Shown one piece after another: positions 6,774-11,365 of a DNA stretch of 11,365 bases. Position numbers and translations under genes: made by a program. The stretch is from Gammaproteobacteria bacterium. GTDB taxonomy: Bacteria > Pseudomonadota > Gammaproteobacteria > J113. The stretch spans positions 1-11,365 of the forward strand of contig RFJX01000118.1 in assembly GCA_003694425.1 (NCBI GenBank), read 5' to 3'. Positions within the stretch are counted from its first letter, which is position 1. Each line of letters begins with the position of its first letter. The notes under the pieces were generated by a model that was not told the DNA's origin, made no database searches, and saw only the letters and a list, made by a program, of their open reading frames with translations.

Positions 6774-7523
6774 TCAGGTACGGTCTTCGATGAACTCCTG
6801 CAGCAGTCGCCTGTCCTCTTCCGAGAGATCGAGCCGTTCCAGCCTGTCCGGCCTGCGCAACCAGGTACGGCCCAGGGCCTGCTTCCGGCGCCAGCGGGCA
6901 ATGGCCGCATGGTCGCCGGAGAGCAGGACCTCCGGCACCCTCCTGCCGGCGATCTCCTCCGGCCTGGTGTAGTGGGGGCAGTCGAGCAGCCCCTCACCGG
7001 AGAAGGAGTCCTGCTCTGCCGACTGCTCATGTCCCAGGACCCCGGGGATCAGCCGGATGACCGCGTCGAGCAGCACCATGGCCGGCAGCTCACCGCCGCT
7101 GGTGACGTAGTCGCCGATGGACCATTCCTCATCCACCAGCGCATCCACTACCCGCTCGTCGATCCCTTCGTAGCGTCCGGCGACGAGGATCATGCGTTCC
7201 CGCTGCGCGAGCATTGCGACGGCCTCCTGGTCGAGAGGCCTTCCCTGTGGGCTCATCAGGAGTACCGGGGACCCGGGCCCCAGGTTCTCCCTGGCGCGGG
7301 AGATGGCCTCGGCCAGCGGCTGATACTGCATCACCATGCCCGGTCCGCCCCCGTAGGGACGGTCATCTACCGTGCGGTGTGCATCCCGGGCGAAGTCGCG
7401 GGGGTTGTGGAAGGAAAGTTCGACCAGGCCCCGGCGGATTGCCCGGCCACTGATGCCATGATCGCTGAGCGCCCCGAACATCTCGGGGAAGAGGGTTACG
7501 ATACCGTAGCGCCTGTTGCTCAC
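6774..7523 (-). CDS. trmD: tRNA (guanine-N1-)-methyltransferase TrmD
   Basis: TrmD makes m1G37 next to the anticodon of tRNAs that read CUN, CCN and CGG codons, using S-adenosylmethionine; the mark prevents +1 frameshifting. The 249-aa protein (E. coli 255) shows the SPOUT trefoil-knot motifs: SPQGRPLDQ (91-99), [10 protein letters not shown] (116-125) and [16 protein letters not shown] (134-149). [18 protein letters not shown] follows, with the catalytic aspartate at 172, and then SLGRT-type [10 protein letters not shown] use the second of two adjacent GTG codons (7523-7521): GGAG lies 5 bases upstream and it gives a 4-bp GTGA overlap with rimM. GTG at 7526 is possible. No rplS follows, unlike the usual rpsP-rimM-trmD-rplS operon. 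Confidence 0.97.
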   Translation of the reverse strand: MSNRRYGIVTLFPEMFGALSDHGISGRAIRRGLVELSFHNPRDFARDAHRTVDDRPYGGGPGMVMQYQPLAEAISRARENLGPGSPVLLMSPQGRPLDQEAVAMLAQRERMILVAGRYEGIDERVVDALVDEEWSIGDYVTSGGELPAMVLLDAVIRLIPGVLGHEQSAEQDSFSGEGLLDCPHYTRPEEIAGRRVPEVLLSGDHAAIARWRRKQALGRTWLRRPDRLERLDLSEEDRRLLQEFIEDRT

Positions 7524-8095
7524 CACCGCTCCGCGTCCCAGTCCACCCGGATCCGGTCCGCCTCGGGTTCTACCGCATCAATATATACATCACCGACGAA
7601 GGGGATCAGACGCTCCTTCTCACCGGCCACCACCAGTACGTCGTGTCCGCCGGTCTCGATGATCCCCTGCACCCGCCCCAGAGATTGCCCGTCGCGATTC
7701 ACCACCTCCAGACCGATGAGGGTCTCCCAGTAGTATTCGTCCCTGCCCGGGGGGGGCAACTGAGCGGGGTCGATGGCGATCTCGCAATTGAGCAGGGGGG
7801 TGACCGCGTCGCGGTCCTCGAGACCCTCGAAACGGGCAAGCAGGAGACGACCCTGGCGCCGGTGCTTCGCGACCTTCAGTTCGCGCCAGCCCTCACCGGT
7901 GTCGATGAGCCAGGGGTCATAGCTGAAGATGTTCTCGGGCGGACGGGTGTCGGAATAGACCTTGACCCAGCCGTGGACACCGTGAAAACCGGATATGCGA
8001 CCGATCCTGACGGGGGACCGGGAGACGGCCCCCGACGGTTCGCCGGGGGCCACGGGTTCGACCTGAGAGGCGGGCTCAGGCTGCCTCTTGCGCAC
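7520..8095 (-). CDS. rimM: 16S rRNA processing protein RimM
   Basis: RimM binds S19 and helps mature the head of the 30S subunit. The protein has the N-terminal beta-barrel ([20 protein letters not shown], the family signature, with [12 protein letters not shown] following) and a C-terminal PRC-barrel ([52 protein letters not shown]). GTG 8095 gives 191 aa (E. coli 182) and overlaps rpsP by 20 bp, with AAGG just upstream. A GTG at 8053 would give 177 aa and remove a Pro/Glu-rich lead ([13 protein letters not shown]) that looks unstructured; I cannot decide between them. The 3' end overlaps trmD. Confidence 0.93.
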   Translation of the reverse strand: MRKRQPEPASQVEPVAPGEPSGAVSRSPVRIGRISGFHGVHGWVKVYSDTRPPENIFSYDPWLIDTGEGWRELKVAKHRRQGRLLLARFEGLEDRDAVTPLLNCEIAIDPAQLPPPGRDEYYWETLIGLEVVNRDGQSLGRVQGIIETGGHDVLVVAGEKERLIPFVGDVYIDAVEPEADRIRVDWDAERW

Positions 8096-8339
8096 CTGCC
8101 TTCTTGGCCTTCCTGATCAGCTGGGCCACCCGCTCGGAGAGCTGGGCACCATGGCCCACCCAGTGCTCGATCCGCTCGTGGTCCACCTTGAGACCCACCT
8201 CGTTTTCACTGGCGTTGGGGTTGTAGAAGCCGACGCGCTCGATGAAACGGCCGTCCCGCTTGTTGCGGCTGTCGGTCACGACGATGTGGTAGTATGGACG
8301 CTTCTTCGCGCCGCCACGTGCCAGGCGGATGGTTACCAT
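8076..8339 (-). CDS. rpsP: 30S ribosomal protein S16
   Basis: S16 is an early-binding protein of the 30S body. The 87-aa product starts [20 protein letters not shown] and continues [40 protein letters not shown] and [17 protein letters not shown], closely following E. coli S16 (82 aa), with a short Lys/Ala tail. ATG 8339 is chosen because it gives the universal N-terminus; the frame is open further upstream but not S16-like. A GAGG lies 11 bases upstream. It is the first gene of a three-gene operon, with a leader of about 100 nt after the promoter at 8447-8475. ffh, often the upstream neighbour, is absent; fthC lies divergently instead. Confidence 0.97.
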   Translation of the reverse strand: MVTIRLARGGAKKRPYYHIVVTDSRNKRDGRFIERVGFYNPNASENEVGLKVDHERIEHWVGHGAQLSERVAQLIRKAKKAGAQEAA

Positions 8340-8413
8340 AGATCTCTGTTCCTCGGTCTCTTGCCACCTGCCGTTCCGGAAGATGGCCGCTTGCAAGCTC
8401 ATTACCCTGTCAC

Positions 8414-8433
8414 GCGGCCGGTAGCCCGGCCGC
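8414..8433 (-). other. Stem-loop at the start of the rpsP leader
   Basis: GCGGCCG (8414-8420) pairs perfectly with CGGCCGC (8427-8433) around a 6-base loop. On the rpsP transcript it would begin only about 7 nt after the predicted start site, a position that often stabilises the 5' end of an mRNA. No T-run follows, so it is not a standard terminator. Confidence 0.5.
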
Positions 8434-8446
8434 TGCCAAAGCGGGC

Positions 8447-8475
8447 ATTATACGATGAATGAACACGGGAGTTAA
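8447..8475 (-). promoter_or_regulatory. Sigma-70 promoter of rpsP-rimM-trmD
   Basis: On the minus strand a -35 TTAACT (8470-8475), exactly 17 bp, and a perfect -10 TATAAT (8447-8452); start expected near 8440. The -35 lies 8 bp from the fthC start codon on the other strand, so any fthC promoter or leader must overlap it. I could not find a comparably good plus-strand promoter for fthC here. Confidence 0.82.
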
Positions 8476-8482
8476 AGCCGCA

Positions 8483-9094
8483 ATGAACGAAACGGACACG
8501 GCCGGGCTGAAGCGGGAACTGCGCCGGGCGATGAAGGCACGGCGAGACGCCATCGAACCGGCCTTGCGCAAGCAATACTCGGCCCGGATCCGGGAACGGC
8601 TGCTGACGCTGCCGCAGGTGGCACAGGCCCGGCGGATCTTCGCCTTCGTGTCCTGCGGCAGCGAGGTCTGTACCCATACCCTGGTCAGGGGTCTGCTCGA
8701 CGAGAAGCGCATGGTCTGCGCCCCCTACATCGCCGGCCGCACACGAATGGAGGCCCGGAGGCTGGAACGCTGGGAGGACCTGGTCGAGGACCGGATGGGG
8801 ATCCTGGCGCCGGTCGGCGGCAGCCCCTGCGAAGGGCCCTTCGACCTCTCCATCACGCCGGGCCTGGCCTTCACCACCTCAGGGGCCCGCCTGGGCTATG
8901 GCGCCGGCTACTACGACCGCTGGTTCGCCGCCCACCCGGAGACCTGCCGTGTGGCCGTGGCCTTCGAGGCACAGCTGGTCGAATCCATCCCTACCGATGC
9001 CACCGACCTCCCGGTCCACTACATCGTCACCGAGGAACGGTTGCTGGAAACGGGAGTCCAACAGCAGGGCACAGGTGGCGACAAATTGCGCTGA
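8483..9094 (+). CDS. fthC: 5-formyltetrahydrofolate cyclo-ligase
   Basis: This enzyme (also called 5,10-methenyl-THF synthetase; YgfA in E. coli) uses ATP to convert 5-formyl-THF to 5,10-methenyl-THF and so returns a dead-end folate to one-carbon metabolism. The 203-aa protein (E. coli 182) has an N-terminal basic helix (KRELRRAMKARRDAI), an IFAFVSCGSEV strand-loop, and the family signature LGYGAGYYDRW (137-147, ATP and folate site), with DLSITPGLAF before it and VAFEAQLVESIP after it. ATG 8483 is preferred, with GGGAG 11 bases upstream. ATG 8459 would add eight residues but has no ribosome-binding site. It is divergent from rpsP. I saw no candidate 6S RNA gene beside it, although ssrS is its neighbour in E. 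coli. Confidence 0.93.
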   Translation: MNETDTAGLKRELRRAMKARRDAIEPALRKQYSARIRERLLTLPQVAQARRIFAFVSCGSEVCTHTLVRGLLDEKRMVCAPYIAGRTRMEARRLERWEDLVEDRMGILAPVGGSPCEGPFDLSITPGLAFTTSGARLGYGAGYYDRWFAAHPETCRVAVAFEAQLVESIPTDATDLPVHYIVTEERLLETGVQQQGTGGDKLR

Positions 9095-9189
9095 ACCGGC
9101 TTGTTGTGATTCAATCGCGCCCGCCGACGTTCGACACGTCACGCCTTTTCCGCAGCCTTTTCCCCAGAATCACGAGACTTCTGCAATTG

Positions 9190-9522
9190 ATGAACATATA
9201 CGTTGGAAATCTTCCCTACCGGACCCGCAACGATGAACTGGAGGCGCTGTTCGCCCAGTATGGCGAGGTCCTCTCTGTCAACATCATCTACGACCGCCGC
9301 ACCCGCCGCTCCAAGGGCTACGGTTTCGTGGAGATGGCGGACGATGCCGCCGGACGCAAGGCCATCGAGGCCCTCAATGGCAGCGATTTCGGGGGCCGGA
9401 CCCTGAAGGTCGACGAGGCCCGGCGTCGTGAGGAAGGGGCTCCCCAGACGCGGACGCCATCTCCTGAGAGGCAGGCCCCATCCGGAGGCCTGCTGGGCTT
9501 CCTGAAGCGGATTTTCGGATAA
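9190..9522 (+). CDS. Small RRM-domain RNA-binding protein
   Basis: The product is 110 aa with one RNA recognition motif: RNP2 IYVGNL (3-8) and RNP1 KGYGFVEM (42-49), with the aromatic residues used to stack on RNA in place (Tyr4, Tyr44, Phe46). The fold is complete by about residue 78 (FGGRTLKVDEARRR). A polar linker (about 80-98) and a hydrophobic-basic tail GGLLGFLKRIFG follow. Proteins of this glycine-poor, single-RRM type are widespread in proteobacteria and cyanobacteria and are often cold-inducible; the RNA targets are mostly unknown. ATG 9190 is chosen because the RRM starts immediately after it (MNIYVGNLPY); the frame is open upstream but lacks a domain. The ribosome-binding site is weak. 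It lies 95 bp after fthC and 77 bp before grxD. Confidence 0.9.
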   Translation: MNIYVGNLPYRTRNDELEALFAQYGEVLSVNIIYDRRTRRSKGYGFVEMADDAAGRKAIEALNGSDFGGRTLKVDEARRREEGAPQTRTPSPERQAPSGGLLGFLKRIFG

Positions 9523-9599
9523 CGGCCACCGGCTGTCGGGGGCAAATGACCACCGACGGCCGATGGGTGAAAGCCATCAACAGCGAGGTAAAACAGTCC

Positions 9600-9935
9600 A
9601 TGGATACCATCACCCGCATCAAGGAGACGGTCGAGAACAACCCCGTCGTCCTGTTCATGAAGGGCTCACCGGACTTCCCGCAGTGCGGTTTCTCGATGCG
9701 CGCGGCCGAGGCGCTCAGGGCCTGTGGTGTCGACTTCGAATATGTCGATGTGCTGGCCGAGCCGGATGTCCGGGCTCAGCTCCCGGCATGGTCCAACTGG
9801 CCCACATTCCCCCAGCTGTTCGTCAACGGCGAGCTGATCGGTGGCTGCGACATCATCCTGGAGATGTTCCAGAGCGGTGAGCTCCAGCCCCTGGTGAAGG
9901 AAGCGGCAGGAGACCGGGGGCGGCAGGCGAGCTGA
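9600..9935 (+). CDS. grxD: Monothiol CGFS glutaredoxin (Grx4 type)
   Basis: CGFS glutaredoxins bind a [2Fe-2S] cluster with glutathione, usually as a homodimer or with a BolA protein, and pass clusters on in iron-sulfur assembly. The 111-aa protein (E. coli GrxD 115) contains MKGSPDFPQCGFS with the cluster ligand Cys29 in C29-G-F-S32. It also has WSNWPTFPQLFVNGELIGGCD, which carries the conserved WP-TFPQ and GGCD glutathione-binding segments, and a C-terminal helix. ATG 9600 (MDTITRIKETVENNP) is chosen because it gives the family N-terminus, with GAGG 11 bases upstream; an in-frame ATG at 9546 would add 18 unlikely residues. It is probably co-transcribed with the RRM gene. No BolA gene is visible in the window. 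Confidence 0.96.
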   Translation: MDTITRIKETVENNPVVLFMKGSPDFPQCGFSMRAAEALRACGVDFEYVDVLAEPDVRAQLPAWSNWPTFPQLFVNGELIGGCDIILEMFQSGELQPLVKEAAGDRGRQAS

Positions 9936-9945
9936 GGCACGGGAA

Positions 9946-9968
9946 GGTCGCACCGCAAGGGTGCGACC
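9946..9968. terminator. GC-rich hairpin between convergent grxD and dnaQ
   Basis: GGTCGCACC (9946-9954) pairs perfectly with GGTGCGACC (9960-9968) around GCAAG. It starts 10 bp after the grxD stop and lies 45 bp beyond the dnaQ stop, so it could end transcription from either side. No T-run follows on either strand, so it is not a textbook intrinsic terminator. Confidence 0.5.
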
Positions 9969-10013
9969 CCGGCCGTCACCGTCCGGGTGTGGGCGAGCCC
10001 TCGGGCCCGCCAT

Positions 10014-10730
10014 TCAGCATTCCGGAAGTTTCAGCCAGAGGCAGTTGCCGCCAGAGGCCTGATCGATCGCCTCCAGCCGGCGGCGGTGGGCTTCCAGGTC
10101 CGCTTCCGACACCGCAACCACGGGCAGCGCGGGGGGCCTGCCCTGGAGTGTCCGGTTGCCCCGCTGAAGGCTTCCCGACCCTTCTGCCGCCGCCTCGTCG
10201 AACAGCGCGGCCTGTCCCCCCGTCATGCGCAGGTAGACATCGGCCAGGATCTCCGCGTCCAGCAGGGCCCCGTGCAGGCTGCGCTGTGAATTGTCGACCT
10301 CGTAGCGCTTGCACAGGGCGTCCAGGCTGTTCTTCTGCCCCGGATGGCGCTGCCGGGCCATCGCCAGGGTGTCGGTGATGGTGCAGATTTCGGCCAGCGG
10401 GCTGGCATCGGGGTCCAGCCGGCGCAGTTCGCTCTCGATGAAACCCACGTCGAAGGGGGCGTTGTGGATGATCAGCTCCGCGTCGCGGATGAATTCGAGC
10501 AGTTCCCCGGCAATATCGGCGAAGGTGGGCTTGTCCTGGAGATCCTCGAGGCGGATACCATGCACCTCGGTGGCCCCCTCGTCGATCTCCCGGCCCGGAT
10601 TGAGGTAGTAGTGCAGACGGCGGCCGCTGGGCCGCCGGTTGACCAGCTCGATACAGCCGATCTCGATGATCCGGTGCCCTTCCGCCGGCTCCAGACCAGT
10701 CGTCTCCGTATCGAGGACCACCTGTCTCAT
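10014..10730 (-). CDS. dnaQ: DNA polymerase III epsilon subunit (3'-5' proofreading exonuclease)
   Basis: Epsilon removes misincorporated bases within the Pol III core. The 238-aa protein (E. coli 243) has the DEDDh exonuclease set: Asp7 and Glu9 in LDTETTG, Asp94 in NAPFD, His153 and Asp158 in [18 protein letters not shown] (Q173-F177) is a good match to the beta-clamp-binding motif that follows the catalytic domain. The C-terminal part (about 180-238) would bind the alpha subunit and is less conserved. The start ATG 10730 overlaps the rnhA stop by 4 bases (ATGA), so translation is probably coupled. In E. coli these two genes are divergent; the co-directional order here is found in other gammaproteobacteria. 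Confidence 0.96.
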   Translation of the reverse strand: MRQVVLDTETTGLEPAEGHRIIEIGCIELVNRRPSGRRLHYYLNPGREIDEGATEVHGIRLEDLQDKPTFADIAGELLEFIRDAELIIHNAPFDVGFIESELRRLDPDASPLAEICTITDTLAMARQRHPGQKNSLDALCKRYEVDNSQRSLHGALLDAEILADVYLRMTGGQAALFDEAAAEGSGSLQRGNRTLQGRPPALPVVAVSEADLEAHRRRLEAIDQASGGNCLWLKLPEC

Positions 10731-11194
10731 TCACCCTGCTCCAGTTCGTCGATGCCGCGGTTGGCCAGTTCGTCGGCGATTTCGTTGCCCTCGTGACCGG
10801 TGTGACCGCGGACCCAGTGCCATTCGATGTCGTGTTTCGCCGCCAGGCGGTCGAGTTCCTGCCACAGGTCGGCATTCTTCACCGGCTTCCTGTCCGCCGT
10901 CTTCCAGCCACGCCGCTTCCAGTTTGGAAGCCACTCGGTCAGCCCCTTCTTGAGGTACTGGGAATCGGTGGTGAGCCGCACCCGGCAGGGGCGCTTCAGC
11001 GCCTCCAGCGCCCGGATCGCGGCCGTCAGCTCCATGCGGTTGTTGGTGGTGTGGGCCTCACCACCCCACAGCCTCTTCTCGTTCCCGTTGTAACGGAGCA
11101 GCGCCCCCCAGCCACCGGGACCGGGATTACCGCGGCAGGCACCGTCGGTGTAGATCTCCACGGGAGAGGGCCGTTGGTTCTCGGTGGTCGGCAT
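10727..11194 (-). CDS. rnhA: Ribonuclease HI
   Basis: RNase HI cuts the RNA strand of RNA-DNA hybrids, removing R-loops and primer remnants. The 155-aa protein (same length as E. coli RNase HI) has all the metal ligands in place: Asp17 in [17 protein letters not shown], Glu55 in NNRMEL, Asp77 in TTDSQY and Asp141 in NEIADELAN, with His131 in RGHTGH. The basic protrusion ([17 protein letters not shown], 91-107), which grips the hybrid, is also present. The start ATG 11194 gives a short N-terminal lead of about ten residues. The region just upstream is a heptamer repeat, with no clear ribosome-binding site, so translation may depend on coupling to the upstream methyltransferase (its stop is 11 bases away). 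Confidence 0.97.
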   Translation of the reverse strand: MPTTENQRPSPVEIYTDGACRGNPGPGGWGALLRYNGNEKRLWGGEAHTTNNRMELTAAIRALEALKRPCRVRLTTDSQYLKKGLTEWLPNWKRRGWKTADRKPVKNADLWQELDRLAAKHDIEWHWVRGHTGHEGNEIADELANRGIDELEQGE

Positions 11195-11199
11195 TCTGC

Positions 11200-11220
11200 T
11201 GTCGGCTATCGGCTGTCGGC
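11200..11220. repeat. Three tandem heptamers at the methyltransferase-rnhA junction
   Basis: On the plus strand TGTCGGC, TATCGGC and TGTCGGC follow one another directly; on the minus strand this reads GCCGACA-GCCGATA-GCCGACA. The middle unit supplies the TAG stop of the methyltransferase (11206-11208), and the array ends 6 bases before the rnhA ATG, where a ribosome-binding site would be expected. Confidence 0.85.
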
Positions 11221-11365
11221 GGTTTGCTTCACCCGCATGCTCGGCTCCGCAGCGCCCGCGGAGATGAGTTCACGGCGAATCTTCCAGCGGGTGCGGATCG
11301 GGGTCAGGGGCAGGATGCGCTTCTTCGCCACCACCACATAGACGCCCCCGAGGAAGGGCCAGATC
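11206..11365 (-). CDS. C-terminal end of a methyltransferase-like protein (partial)
   Basis: Fifty-two residues before a TAG stop are visible and the rest lies outside the window. The segment reads [20 protein letters not shown] then [20 protein letters not shown]. The hydrophobic stretch [11 protein letters not shown] and the TPIR basic tail resemble the C-terminus of the class I S-adenosylmethionine-dependent methyltransferases (YafS type) encoded next to rnhA in many gammaproteobacteria. No catalytic motif is in view, so the call rests on this tail and the gene context. The last residues, QTADSR, are encoded partly by the heptamer repeat. It is followed by rnhA after 11 bases, in one operon with rnhA and dnaQ. 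Confidence 0.6.
   Translation of the reverse strand, partial: IWPFLGGVYVVVAKKRILPLTPIRTRWKIRRELISAGAAEPSMRVKQTADSR

Noticed and set aside
8340..8482. 6S RNA (ssrS), expected beside fthC by analogy with E. coli
   Set aside because: The 143-bp space is taken up by the rpsP leader and promoter and is too short; I see no long bulged hairpin.
8410..8712. Minus-strand open frame of about 100 codons upstream of rpsP
   Set aside because: It runs antisense through the well-supported fthC gene and across the rpsP promoter, with no family resemblance.
1..11365. Mobile elements, CRISPR arrays, defence or toxin-antitoxin genes
   Set aside because: None is visible: almost all space is used by conserved housekeeping genes and the only repeats are the three listed.

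Overview
The window is a GC-rich (roughly two-thirds G+C) stretch of ordinary core chromosome from a gammaproteobacterium. Protein sequences and gene orders fit the gammaproteobacterial pattern: an initiator tRNA heads rimP-nusA-infB-rbfA-truB-rpsO, and a methyltransferase gene precedes rnhA-dnaQ. A sulfur-oxidiser-type lineage (Chromatiales or relatives) is a plausible guess from the GC content and sequence style, but I cannot prove it from the sequence.

Layout. (1) Positions 1-6675, minus strand: initiator tRNA-fMet with its own promoter, two tandem intrinsic terminators, then rimP, nusA, infB, rbfA, truB and rpsO. This is the E. coli metY-rimP-nusA-infB-rbfA-truB-rpsO order. It links start-tRNA supply, transcription elongation (NusA), initiation (IF2), 30S maturation (RimP, RbfA), tRNA pseudouridylation (TruB) and S15. 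(2) Positions 6774-8475, minus strand: rpsP-rimM-trmD with overlapping reading frames and a near-consensus promoter. rplS, the usual last gene of this operon, is absent; the tRNA-fMet promoter starts directly behind trmD. (3) Positions 8483-9935, plus strand: fthC (folate cyclo-ligase), a small RRM RNA-binding protein and grxD (CGFS monothiol glutaredoxin). (4) Positions 10014-11365, minus strand: the C-terminal end of a methyltransferase, then rnhA and dnaQ with a 4-bp overlap.

The most unusual structure is at the left edge. Positions 1-208 form a gap-free imperfect palindrome centred at 104.5. The minus-strand rpsO runs normally for about 60 codons and then turns back into an inverted, about 9% diverged copy of itself. 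The turn sits on a short hairpin that is native to rpsO. The mismatches mostly change amino acids and become denser toward base 1, so I read this as a fold-back chimera or contig-end artefact, not a biological system. I did not find an undescribed system. The other points worth a look are regulatory or structural: tandem terminators before the nusA operon, a U1-U72 initiator tRNA, a heptamer repeat that supplies a stop codon, and hairpins in several leaders.
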